From: Epsilonproteobacteria bacterium (ex Lamellibrachia satsuma) | GTDB lineage: Bacteria; Campylobacterota; Campylobacteria; Campylobacterales; Sulfurovaceae | DNA: 54,370 nucleotides | Assembly (NCBI GenBank): GCA_003934925.1 | Contig: JQIX01000003.1 | Span: 1 to 54,370, forward strand | Direction of reading: 5' to 3' | In this document: positions 1 through 7,593 of the stretch, in pieces | How positions within the stretch are numbered: position 1 is the first letter of the stretch | Layout: the number at the start of each line of letters is the position of its first letter | Position numbers and translations under genes: made by a program | The notes under the pieces: generated by a model | What the model saw: the letters and a program-made list of their open reading frames with translations, nothing else | Database searches by the model: none | What the model was told of the DNA's origin: nothing

Positions 1-1
1 A

Positions 2-145
2 TTTTTAGGAGAACGTGGAAGCAATTTTAACACCTATTTCGACCAAGAATTAGTCTGTTTTGTTATGTTTATTGGTTGTTATTATACCCTTAAATCACTT
101 CCAAAGTACCTATTTTTGGGAGGTGTTTGGGTTTTTCAGGGGTGA
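2..145 (+). other. open frame entering from the left edge, possible IS or foreign 3' end
   Basis: A plus-strand frame is open from the window edge for 47 codons and stops with TGA at 143-145. It overlaps the truncated FadL-type gene convergently. The last residues include LKSLPKYLFLGG, which I do not recognise with certainty. Its position exactly where the FadL reading frame loses family character makes the end of an inserted element plausible. On the opposite strand a TATAAT box (about 85-90) could drive a leftward gene. Function unknown. Confidence 0.25.
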
Positions 146-834
146 CTATATAATTTAGCATTACCCTCTTCCTCTAGATCAATATTTGAACGATATGTTA
201 CAGCAAGATTAATATCTGGAGTCGGCTTATATGTCATGGCCAGGTTATACCCAAATTCAAAAGTATCACCTTCCATATCTCTCTTAATATAGCCAACAAC
301 AGGATGATTACCTTCACTTTTTACAACACCTTCACTGTAAATAAACCTTAATCCCCCAGCAATACTGAAATTATCTGCTACCTTATATGAAACACTCGGG
401 TTAAGTTCCACAACCTTCAGTGTAAACTCTTCGGCAGAAAGTTTTTGGAAGGGAGTTTTCCATCTTTTTGTCAGGCCTCCCGGCGCAACAAGACTCATAC
501 CCCATCTAAAATCTCCCATAGGATTAGAAACATAATGAAAAAATGGAATCGGAAGATTTTCAACTTCTGATTCACCTGAATATTCAGGCAAACTAACAAA
601 AACATTGGACGGGAGATGTGCCAATGTTACCCCGCCTTCCAGATAACTTTTATCTTCCATAAATGCCATATTTGCAGGGTTATCATATGCCGTATCTGCT
701 CCTGTGGTATGTGCTACATGAGCCGCACTAAGTGCCATAGAATCAAGTGACTGTTCCGGGATCATATATCCTGATGCCATAACTACAGAACTTGTTATTG
801 CACTAAGTGCCAAACCTTTGATCACTTTACTCAT
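136..834 (-). pseudogene. FadL/OmpP1/TodX-type outer-membrane protein, C-terminally truncated
   Basis: FadL-family proteins are outer-membrane beta-barrels that import long-chain fatty acids or other hydrophobic compounds. This product starts with a signal peptide ending near VMASG, followed by the family's N-terminal hatch region (residues DTAYDNPANMAF, the NPA signature) and barrel strands. The start at 834 is chosen because AGGAGGA lies just upstream. The frame ends after about 232 residues, whereas the family is usually near 400, so roughly the last 40 percent of the barrel is missing. The final residues SHP do not look like family sequence. I infer an insertion or rearrangement around position 145-155. 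The gene lies 22 bp downstream of nfo on the same strand. Confidence 0.7.
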
Positions 835-856
835 TTTACTTCCTCCTGTTTCAGTT

Positions 857-1747
857 TTATTCTTCAACCAGAGCATACAATGCCTTGATCTCCTCTGCCC
901 AGATCGACTCGTCAATGGTTTCCAGGATCAATGGTATGTCATCCATACGCGAGTCGTTCATAATGAACCTGAAGGCATCCCAGCCTATCTCTCCCTGCCC
1001 CAATGAGGCATGTCTGTCTACACGGGACCCCAGTTTTGGTTTTGAATCATTAAGGTGCATTCCCATCAGATATTTGGATCCTACGATCCGTTCAAATGCA
1101 TCCATCGTTTCATCATAGGCTTCTCTTGTTCTCAGGTCATAACCTGCCACAAAGGTATGGCAGGTATCCAGGCAGATACCTACCCTGCTTTTATCTTCTA
1201 TTTTATCGATGATATATCCAAGATGTTCAAATTTGTATCCAAGGTTGCTTCCCTGTCCTGCCGTATTTTCTATGACAAGTTTGACATTGGACTCTTTTGT
1301 CGCTTCTATGGCTATGTTCATAGAGTCTGCGATCACATCCAGACAATGCAGCTCAGCTTCCATCAGCTTGTCATCATATTGGGGGTCCTTTTTAGCGATC
1401 TTCACCAGGTGGGAACCGGGATGGAAGTTCAGCTTCTCCAGGCCAAGCTGATGGCAGCGCTCCAGTTCATCGATAAACGCTGCTCTGGATTTTTCAAGTT
1501 TTTCTGCTTCTGGATGCCCAAGGTTGATGAGGTAGGAGTCATGAGGAAGAACATGTTTTGGCAGAATACCGCTTTTTTCAAGATTTGCTTTAAAGGCATC
1601 AATGGTTTTCGCCTCTAAAGGTTTTGCGACCCATTGCCTTTGATTTTTCGTAAAAAGTGCGAATGCTTTAGCCCCTATGGCCATGGCATTCAGCGGTGCA
1701 TTATCTACTCCCCCGCTTGCACTTACATGTGCTCCGACAAATTTCAT
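857..1747 (-). CDS. nfo: endonuclease IV (AP endonuclease)
   Basis: Endonuclease IV cleaves DNA 5' to abasic sites in base-excision repair using a tri-zinc centre in a TIM barrel. The 296 residues fit the family (E. coli 285). It begins with the typical [13 protein letters not shown]. The metal-ligand motifs appear in order: [48 protein letters not shown] and LILET. All expected His, Asp and Glu ligands are present, so it should be active. It overlaps the upstream lipoprotein gene by 4 bp (ATGA), implying translational coupling. Confidence 0.97.
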   Translation of the reverse strand: MKFVGAHVSASGGVDNAPLNAMAIGAKAFALFTKNQRQWVAKPLEAKTIDAFKANLEKSGILPKHVLPHDSYLINLGHPEAEKLEKSRAAFIDELERCHQLGLEKLNFHPGSHLVKIAKKDPQYDDKLMEAELHCLDVIADSMNIAIEATKESNVKLVIENTAGQGSNLGYKFEHLGYIIDKIEDKSRVGICLDTCHTFVAGYDLRTREAYDETMDAFERIVGSKYLMGMHLNDSKPKLGSRVDRHASLGQGEIGWDAFRFIMNDSRMDDIPLILETIDESIWAEEIKALYALVEE

Positions 1748-2229
1748 GATTTGATCACCTTGATAAGAATTTCATTTATTGTATCATGGAATATGATCTG
1801 ATTATTTAAAACACTATAATGTATATTATATTTATCTGTTTTCACAAGTGTCTGTGTAAAGCCGTTACGCTTTTTCAGTATATTTTTACCGTTAAAAATA
1901 GCTTTCCCTCTAAAAATATTCGTTAAGATCTCCCGAGGATACAGAGAACTTAATATTTTATTGTTGAAACCTTCTTTACTCATGCATTCAAGCAGGCTGA
2001 GGCATACCGAAGATTCCGTTATCTTTAAAGTCATCAGCACTTGTGCATTGGAATAGATCTCCACTTTTATTTCATCTTTTGCTTCATAGATGAAACCCAT
2101 ATCCGCATATTTGAATGTTGGTGTTTTGAACAGGATAAAAGCACTGTTTTGTTTCATATATTGGGGTTGTGTACAGGCGGACAATGCAAAGCAAGCGGAT
2201 ACTATCCAAAAAATATTCATTATTTTCAT
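1744..2229 (-). CDS. putative lipoprotein
   Basis: The 161-residue product starts with a short charged segment, a hydrophobic stretch and a lipobox LSAC with the acylated cysteine at residue 19, so it should be a lipid-anchored envelope protein. The rest is mixed alpha/beta with no motif I recognise. Its stop overlaps the nfo start by 4 bp, so the two are probably cotranscribed, although a functional link with DNA repair is not evident. Upstream it faces the tRNA-Glu gene. Confidence 0.75.
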   Translation of the reverse strand: MKIMNIFWIVSACFALSACTQPQYMKQNSAFILFKTPTFKYADMGFIYEAKDEIKVEIYSNAQVLMTLKITESSVCLSLLECMSKEGFNNKILSSLYPREILTNIFRGKAIFNGKNILKKRNGFTQTLVKTDKYNIHYSVLNNQIIFHDTINEILIKVIKS

Positions 2230-2318
2230 ATTTTCCCCCGATTTTTTAATTAAATTATACCGAACTTAAGAGTTATTTAAGCAGTCAATATATATAATTC
2301 CGTCCACAAGTTATGAAT

Positions 2319-2393
2319 GGCCCCTTCGTCTAGCGGTTAGGATCCATGGTTTTCATCCATGTTACAGGAGTTCGAGTCTCCTAGGGGTCACCA
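2319..2393 (+). tRNA. tRNA-Glu (UUC)
   Basis: The cloverleaf is complete. The acceptor stem GGCCCCT pairs with AGGGGTC, the D arm reads TCGTCTAGCGGTTAGGA, the anticodon stem CATGG/CCATG encloses loop TTTTCAT with anticodon TTC, and the T arm contains GTTCGAGTC. CCA is encoded at 2391-2393. It lies 125 bp from the left end of the tRNA-Ala-integrated element but is not that element's target. Confidence 0.95.
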
Positions 2394-2711
2394 ACAATTC
2401 TTTTCTTCACTATTTGAAATCAAAAAATTATTTTATCTTAATTTACCCAATGAAAAACCATAGATATACAGATTATGTTTACAAGCATGTATCTTATGCG
2501 AAATAAAAAAAGTTTATGATTGGTGGAGACTATCTCCACCTAATTATTACTATAAGTAACGTATTTTCCTATGCTAATGAATAGTTATATATTAAATGAC
2601 TACTTAAATGACTACTATTTTATTGTGGTATTACATTTTTGTACTCTTCAGAATGATTATATTGTGAAAACTATAGCACCTATTTATAAAATAATAATTT
2701 AACGCTTATCT
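2394..2711. other. non-coding left end of the integrated element (attL hairpin, 12-bp tandem repeat)
   Basis: This 318-bp spacer holds no convincing gene. At 2522-2540 a perfect hairpin (GGTGGAGA, 3-nt loop, TCTCCACC) overlaps the att repeat, and its left arm is tRNA-Ala 3'-end sequence. At 2592-2615 the 12-mer TTAAATGACTAC occurs twice head to tail. Tandem short repeats next to an att core can be arm-type integrase sites, but that reading is inference. The rest is very AT-rich. Confidence 0.5.
2518..2534. repeat. left attachment site (attL core)
   Basis: This is an exact 17-bp copy of the tRNA-Ala 3' end plus three downstream bases. The identity stops on both sides (T versus A to the left, T versus G to the right). 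It marks the end of the element away from the integrase. Confidence 0.85.
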
Positions 2712-4400
2712 CTATTGATAACAAATAACCTTCACAATACCATCTTTCACTTCATCTGCAATATCGGCAACTTCTTTTTTATCTTTAGATACTGCCACTT
2801 CATAATTAATATTATTAATATCTAAAAACATTTGAGCCATATTAGATTTAATAGCTAAATTTACATTTTGTGCTACTCTCCCCGATGGAGTTTCTTCTAG
2901 CCTAGACACTACAATACCAACTATATTACCGCTTCTATCTAGTAATGCCCCTCCGCTATTACCTGGCTGAACAGGAGCAGTCATTTGCATCATGGTAGTA
3001 TCGTCGACTAAACCAGTTAATGCACTAATATTTCCTACTGTAAGTTTGATACTGCTTCCTAAAAGATTACCCAATGGATAACCTATTATGATAATTTCCT
3101 CACCAATCCGTATACTATTAGCTGCTCTAAAGTCAAGAAATCTTGTATTTTCTTTTTGAGCTTTCAATATCGCTAAATCATTTTTAGAATCTCGTGCAAT
3201 AATTTTTGCCTCACTCTTATAATTTTTTCTAATTACTTCAATGCTCTTGCATTCTTTCACCACATGATAATTTGTTAATAACGCTGTTTTATTTACAAAA
3301 AAACCAGTTCCCATATAAGTACTTGTAGATTTCTTTTTACTGCCATTTGATTTTTTATAATCTTTCATCATTTCTTTAAATGGATCATAATTTTGAGCCA
3401 TATTGATTTGATTGGAAGTCATTTTTGATTCTAGATCATTAAGTAATGTACGAATATCATCTCTACCATTGGCAAGAGCTAAATTAAACCAAGCGTATGC
3501 TTTGATGTAGTTTTTTGGAACACCTTTGCCTTTGTAAAACATATATCCAACACTGAACTGTGCATATGGATCACTAGCTGCTACAATATACCACTTGAAG
3601 GCTTCTTTGTAGTTTTTTTTGATACCTTCTCCAAAATAGTACATATCTCCAAGCTTTGCTTGGGCACGAGTATAATCCTGTTCAGCTGCCTTTTTGTACC
3701 ATTTGAAAGCTTCCTTGTAATCTTTTTTGATACCTTCTCCATAATAATACATATAACCAAGACGATATTGTGCACTCGCAAGATCTTGTTCTGCCGCCTT
3801 CTTGTACCATCTGAAGGCTTCCTTATAGTCTTTTTCAGTACCTTTACCCTCATAGTACATTTCCCCTAAGTCATATTGAGCTTGAGTATTATTTTGTTCT
3901 GCTGATTTTTTATACCAGTCCACTGCTTTTTTGTAATCTTGCTTTAGCCCTCCATCTCCAGATAAATACAGATAACCAAGAAAACCCTGGGCAGGGCTAA
4001 AACCTTTTTTAGCTAATTCTTTAAGTTGTTCAATGGCTTTCTTTTTATCCTGTTTAATGCCAATACCATCATAACGCATACCTGCAATATTATATTGGGC
4101 ATGAGTATTATTTTGCTCAGCTGACCTTTTGTACCATTCAAAAGCTTTTTTGTACTCTTTCATCTTATTGTACACTCTACCTAACTGATAGCTATATCTC
4201 GATTCATTAGGGAAATCTTTAACCGCTTGAGTACAGGCTTTGTTTGCTTTAACTACATCAATCTTTTCAAGATTAACACCAATAACACCAGTAGGATTTG
4301 ACTTATCCTTTGGATTAGCTGCCAAAACATCACAGGTATTAGGGGTATTTGAGAATAGTACGCTAAGCATTATCAATAGTAATAGTATTATTTTTTTCAT
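2712..4400 (-). CDS. exported Sel1-repeat protein with C-terminal trypsin-like serine protease domain
   Basis: The 562 residues begin with a signal peptide (about 1-18), so the protein is probably periplasmic or secreted. Residues about 65-315 are tandem Sel1-type repeats of about 36 residues, each with a pattern like AQYDLGEMYYEGKG followed by DYKEAFKWYKKAAEQ; such repeats bind proteins. A linker of charged and Ser/Lys residues (about 330-360) leads into an HtrA-like protease domain with an intact triad: His379 in LLTNYHVV, Asp408 in DSKNDLAIL and Ser482 in QPGNSGGAL. No PDZ domain follows. It is the cargo gene at the attL end of the element. The substrate is unknown; a role in host fitness, secretion or phage interference is only inference. 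Confidence 0.85.
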   Translation of the reverse strand: MKKIILLLLIMLSVLFSNTPNTCDVLAANPKDKSNPTGVIGVNLEKIDVVKANKACTQAVKDFPNESRYSYQLGRVYNKMKEYKKAFEWYKRSAEQNNTHAQYNIAGMRYDGIGIKQDKKKAIEQLKELAKKGFSPAQGFLGYLYLSGDGGLKQDYKKAVDWYKKSAEQNNTQAQYDLGEMYYEGKGTEKDYKEAFRWYKKAAEQDLASAQYRLGYMYYYGEGIKKDYKEAFKWYKKAAEQDYTRAQAKLGDMYYFGEGIKKNYKEAFKWYIVAASDPYAQFSVGYMFYKGKGVPKNYIKAYAWFNLALANGRDDIRTLLNDLESKMTSNQINMAQNYDPFKEMMKDYKKSNGSKKKSTSTYMGTGFFVNKTALLTNYHVVKECKSIEVIRKNYKSEAKIIARDSKNDLAILKAQKENTRFLDFRAANSIRIGEEIIIIGYPLGNLLGSSIKLTVGNISALTGLVDDTTMMQMTAPVQPGNSGGALLDRSGNIVGIVVSRLEETPSGRVAQNVNLAIKSNMAQMFLDINNINYEVAVSKDKKEVADIADEVKDGIVKVICYQ

Positions 4401-4528
4401 TTTTAATCCAATTAATTTATTAGCATGATTAAATTATACAATCATTTTGAATAATTATGGTGGTATTATTAATGATACTAAATATATTTTTTGCTGCTTC
4501 CTTTTAAAAGTTAAATTGATTATATTAA

Positions 4529-4747
4529 CTACACATATTCTCTGGTTATTAAACCAATATTTTCATCTGAAGTATCATAAAACACTCTTCCATCTTCATA
4601 GAAAAAGCTACCCTCCTTATCTTTGGTTAGTATTTTATGGTCATCAGTCGTATAAACTCCATCCTGTAAAGAAACACAATACCATGTTAATCTCTTATCA
4701 CCTATATTCATTTTTTTCTCTAATGCTTGAACTCTTGTTTTAATCAT
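4529..4747 (-). CDS. small element-encoded protein
   Basis: This 72-residue protein starts with a heptad-like segment (TRVQALEKK) and continues as a beta-rich domain with several aromatic and acidic residues. It begins 1 bp after the stop of the upstream 91-residue gene and is the last gene of the element's second block. Its N-terminus resembles that of its neighbour (RINKLEA), so the pair may share a small fold. No function is recognisable. Confidence 0.55.
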   Translation of the reverse strand: MIKTRVQALEKKMNIGDKRLTWYCVSLQDGVYTTDDHKILTKDKEGSFFYEDGRVFYDTSDENIGLITREYV

Positions 4748-5023
4748 CTAAATTACCTCAGCATAAGTTTTTTCTTTTGTAGGAAGACAGCACACATACT
4801 TATAGCTATTAAATTTTGTGTATTCTTTTGCCCTATCAAGACTCATCTTTTCACTACCACACTGATCTAGATAACAATCAGCTTCAACAATACGTTCTGC
4901 ATCTGCATCATCATTGGTGATCATCTTCTGTTTTGCATTTTTGAAATAGATAATAATACCAGACACTTTAGTATTCTCTATGGCTTCAAGTTTGTTAATT
5001 CTATTTTGTAAATTACTTGGCAT
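4748..5023 (-). CDS. small element-encoded protein
   Basis: The start at 5023 is chosen because GGAGGA lies upstream; an earlier in-frame ATG at 5074 has no such support. The 91-residue product has a short coiled-coil N-terminus (NLQNRINKLEAIE) and three cysteines (DQCGSE and VCCLP) that could bind metal or form disulfides. It overlaps the end of the TerS-like gene by 11 bp, indicating coupling. No known domain is recognised. Confidence 0.55.
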   Translation of the reverse strand: MPSNLQNRINKLEAIENTKVSGIIIYFKNAKQKMITNDDADAERIVEADCYLDQCGSEKMSLDRAKEYTKFNSYKYVCCLPTKEKTYAEVI

Positions 5024-5489
5024 TTTCTTTTTCCTCCAATGTTTTAATACGCTCTTCAAGCTCTGTAAGCTCATATCCCTTTATGAAACTATTGCTCACT
5101 GCCTCTATCGTTCTCAACTGACTCCCGTTGATCTCCCCATCTGCAAAAGATTGTGTAGCTGCTGCAAGATTGTTTAATGCTTCTTCTGCTGTCGTGGGTT
5201 TTTTAATACTGACCACTGGATTAAATAAACATAATCTCTTAACTAGCATCTGCTGATTAGTAGGAGTATTTTCAAGTGTATCCAGTATGGAAGCTGTAAC
5301 CTTTTTTGCCAGTATCAGTTTCCCTCTTTGAATAGCTTCTTTTAACTCTTTATTCGTAGAAAGCGTTTGTGTTGCAATGTTTAAAGATTGACTAATCAAG
5401 ATATTGTTAAATCCTTGTTCGGCAAGTTCCTGTACCTCTTGGATTATCTCTTTTGTGACTGTCGTTTTGTGTCGTGTTTTATGCTTCAT
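5013..5489 (-). CDS. HTH protein resembling a phage terminase small subunit
   Basis: The 158 residues have an N-terminal helix-turn-helix (about 12-55: EVQELAEQGFNNILISQSL, then a turn and KELKEAIQRGK). This layout, with HTH, ELKEAI and a following basic helix, is typical of phage terminase small subunits that recognise packaging sites. The C-terminal half is helical and ends in a charged coiled coil (ELTELEERIKTLEEKE), as in oligomerising TerS proteins. A generic HTH regulator is the alternative. No large terminase is present. Satellites often carry their own TerS to redirect helper packaging, which would fit here but is inference. Confidence 0.5.
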   Translation of the reverse strand: MKHKTRHKTTVTKEIIQEVQELAEQGFNNILISQSLNIATQTLSTNKELKEAIQRGKLILAKKVTASILDTLENTPTNQQMLVKRLCLFNPVVSIKKPTTAEEALNNLAAATQSFADGEINGSQLRTIEAVSNSFIKGYELTELEERIKTLEEKENAK

Positions 5490-5593
5490 TTTCTGCCTTT
5501 AAAAGTGAATTAATAGCAAAGTGCGATACTGACGCTCACACCGTGCCTATATGAGGTTTTGTGTGATTTTTTAGTAGTATTAACCTATAAGGA

Positions 5594-6271
5594 TTAAATA
5601 GACTGTATTTTCACACTTAAACCAGTAGCTTTTTTGATGGACTTTTCCATCTTCTGATATGCCGTTTCAATGTCCTTGAAAAGTAACTTATTGAAGTAGC
5701 TGCCCTTAAAGACAAACTCTAGTCTATGGAGCGGATAATCTAATTTTGCTTGTATCTGCTTATTGTAGATTTTAATATCCATCTTCTGATTAGTCTTTTT
5801 TTCTTTGGCTGTTTTGTAGTAAGTTGTGTTTCCAAACGGCAACGGCCGCCCTCTATGCTTAGATAATACCTTGATAATACTATGAGGTATGTTACCCTCA
5901 TAATCAATGGCTACGTCCATCCTCATGACTCTTGTGTATTGTAATTGACTTTCCAACTCCTGCAAGGTTTGCACCAGTAGCTGTGACCTCTCATTGTAGC
6001 CTTGCAGTCCTGCAAACTCTAAAGTCTGACTCTTTGGACTAACTGAGAAGGTTTTGAGCGGTAACTTTAGCCCTAAGTAGGTGTGTATGATCTTGGCTTC
6101 TATGATGTTCTGCTTCAAGGATTTACCGAAAGACTCATTCCATACTTTTGGACTAAACACGCTTTTTGTTTTTACTGGCTCTATTGTATAGTTTTTATCG
6201 AATATAAAAATTGTTTCTACCTGCTCACCTGCAAGGTTAAGAGAATCAATCACGGCTCTTTTGTACCTCAT
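5594..6271 (-). CDS. putative phage/plasmid-type replication initiation protein
   Basis: The 225-residue protein has a segment RMDVAIDYEG in the middle and, later, a segment reading IYNKQIQAKLDYP with HRLEFVFKG. Arrangements of this kind (a hydrophobic Arg/Asp strand, then Tyr-Asn-Lys, then an Arg-Glu strand) occur in gene II/X-type rolling-circle initiators of filamentous phages and small plasmids. I could not place a full HUH motif, so the assignment is tentative. Its start overlaps the preceding 92-residue gene by 26 bp. On a satellite it would replicate the excised circle. Confidence 0.45.
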   Translation of the reverse strand: MRYKRAVIDSLNLAGEQVETIFIFDKNYTIEPVKTKSVFSPKVWNESFGKSLKQNIIEAKIIHTYLGLKLPLKTFSVSPKSQTLEFAGLQGYNERSQLLVQTLQELESQLQYTRVMRMDVAIDYEGNIPHSIIKVLSKHRGRPLPFGNTTYYKTAKEKKTNQKMDIKIYNKQIQAKLDYPLHRLEFVFKGSYFNKLLFKDIETAYQKMEKSIKKATGLSVKIQSI

Positions 6272-6524
6272 CTTTTTTAGAGTGAAGCTCTAATATCACT
6301 CTTACTTTTTCAAGATTTTCTTTAGTTCGTATTAACCGATAACTTCCATACCATTTACGGTTTTCTGTTTCTACCCTATCGGTAATAATATCAATTCCTA
6401 GAACATTCCTAAGAGTGCTTATCTCGTTTGTGATTCGAGTTGTCTTACACTCTAGGCTTTTGTTTGCTGTAACTTCCTTGCTCTCATAGAGTGCATTGAG
6501 AGTTGCTATTACCGCCCCTCTCAT
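6246..6524 (-). CDS. small, possibly winged-helix, element protein
   Basis: This 92-residue protein has an N-terminal helical segment with a pattern like a winged helix (VIATLNALYESKEVTANKS, then TTRITNEISTLRNVLG, then a hairpin ending WYGSYRLI). Such small wHTH proteins sit between alpA and rep in several integrative elements. It overlaps alpA by 4 bp (ATGA) and the Rep-like gene by 26 bp, so the three are translationally coupled. DNA binding is inferred from the fold pattern only. Confidence 0.6.
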   Translation of the reverse strand: MRGAVIATLNALYESKEVTANKSLECKTTRITNEISTLRNVLGIDIITDRVETENRKWYGSYRLIRTKENLEKVRVILELHSKKDEVQKSRD

Positions 6525-6706
6525 GATGCCATCCTTGCATTTGTATTTATGAAGCGGTCTAGATCTGCTTTTTTGAAGATAGTTACTCTATCGCTTAACT
6601 TGATTGGTGTGAGCTTCCCCTGCTTTACGTACAGCCATATTGTAGATAGTCCCACCGCTAGATATGTTGAAGCCTCTTTAGCTCTCATATTTTCCATGTT
6701 ACTCAT
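6521..6706 (-). CDS. AlpA/Xis-like excisionase (MerR-type HTH)
   Basis: The 61 residues match the compact AlpA-type fold. A helix-turn-helix (MRAKEASTYLAVGLSTIWLYVKQG) is followed by the wing (LTPIKLSDRVTIFKKADLDRFI). Proteins of this type act as excisionases or activate integrase expression in P4-like and satellite elements. It is the first gene of the leftward block, directly downstream of the palindromic region at 6749-6793, which may be its own operator. Confidence 0.75.
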   Translation of the reverse strand: MSNMENMRAKEASTYLAVGLSTIWLYVKQGKLTPIKLSDRVTIFKKADLDRFINTNARMAS

Positions 6707-6748
6707 TGGATAAACCTTTCGGGTTACCTCGTCGACTTGGATTTTGTT

Positions 6749-6793
6749 TAGTCTAACTGTTCTTTGATATTTGTTAGACTAAGTTAATTAACT
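6749..6793. promoter_or_regulatory. operator-like palindromes upstream of alpA
   Basis: A perfect 9-bp inverted repeat, TAGTCTAAC at 6749-6757 and GTTAGACTA at 6773-6781 (15-bp spacer), is followed immediately by a 12-bp perfect palindrome AGTTAATTAACT (6782-6793). A looser repeat ATTCCA/TGGAAT follows at about 6802-6824. This lies in the 134-bp gap between the element's two gene blocks, upstream of alpA. A repressor or excisionase binding region is the likely meaning. Confidence 0.5.
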
Positions 6794-6840
6794 ATGTAAC
6801 TATTCCATATGTACGAATTGGAATAGGGACACTGGTGTCT

Positions 6841-7593
6841 TTATTTTTTTTGTATCCAGTGTTTATCTTTATCTTTTTCTTTTTTACTTTTTCTTTCCTC
6901 ACGGGAAGTAGTGCCAAATATACCACACTGGAAAGATGTTTGAAATGTATAGGGAATATCATAAATCTTTATATCACCCTTTTTTTTCTTTTTAATAATA
7001 TCTTCTATAAAATCGGATTTAAATAAAGCATTAGCAAGTAGCCTAGCCATTTCACTGCATATTGCAAACTCTTTTATTTTATTTAATTTTTGGGCATACT
7101 TTTGGGTATCTTTATTTTTAATCTCCATCCCCTCTTCAAAAAAATTACACATTCTATGATAAAAGCTTTTATTGTTATTTTGCAATATGCTCTCATAAAC
7201 TATCTGTATAAAATTGTTAAACTGTCCTTCATCTTTGTAAACCTTAACTAAAATCTTATAAATTTTATTAGATATTTGAGATGTCTTACTTTTAACAACA
7301 ACATCATATAGCCAATCTTTATCTAATTTTTTTATAAATTTATCAAAATCCTCTACATGATCTATTATTAAATTAACATCTATAATATGTGCTATCTGTA
7401 CATCTTTTATTAATTGGTTATTTTGGTTTTTAATTTTCTCTTGTAAGTTATTACTGTAATCTATTAAGCCCTGCACATCAGGCTCTATGATTTTTCGTTT
7501 ACCTCTAAGTTTTTCCATTAATTTTGGATAAAAATACTCTGATATAATCTCATTTTCTTGAGGTGTTAATTTTACGGTTTTTTGCCTACTCAT
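6841..7593 (-). CDS. uncharacterised protein coupled to the integrase
   Basis: The 250 residues are predominantly helical and lysine/asparagine-rich, with no signal peptide or membrane segment. The C-terminus is a strongly basic tail (KSKKEKDKDKHW). The start overlaps the integrase stop by 4 bp (ATGA), so it is translated with the integrase. I see no catalytic motif. It could be an accessory recombination factor or a cargo gene such as a defence protein; neither is shown. A GACAC/GTGTC inverted repeat (6828-6839) sits just beyond its stop. Confidence 0.65.
   Translation of the reverse strand: MSRQKTVKLTPQENEIISEYFYPKLMEKLRGKRKIIEPDVQGLIDYSNNLQEKIKNQNNQLIKDVQIAHIIDVNLIIDHVEDFDKFIKKLDKDWLYDVVVKSKTSQISNKIYKILVKVYKDEGQFNNFIQIVYESILQNNNKSFYHRMCNFFEEGMEIKNKDTQKYAQKLNKIKEFAICSEMARLLANALFKSDFIEDIIKKKKKGDIKIYDIPYTFQTSFQCGIFGTTSREERKSKKEKDKDKHWIQKK

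Noticed and set aside
1055-1618. 187-residue plus-strand frame across nfo
   Set aside because: It is the antisense shadow of a well-supported endonuclease IV gene and has no family features or SD sequence.
2319-2393. tRNA-Glu as the integration target of the element
   Set aside because: The att repeat contains tRNA-Ala 3' sequence, not tRNA-Glu sequence, and the element starts 125 bp away.
2712-4400. CRISPR-like repeat array in the Sel1 region
   Set aside because: The repeats are in-frame protein repeats of about 108 bp with drifted sequence, without spacers.
5594-6271. Filamentous prophage (inovirus) reading of the element
   Set aside because: A Rep-like gene alone is not enough; no Zot-type ATPase, coat or adsorption gene is present.
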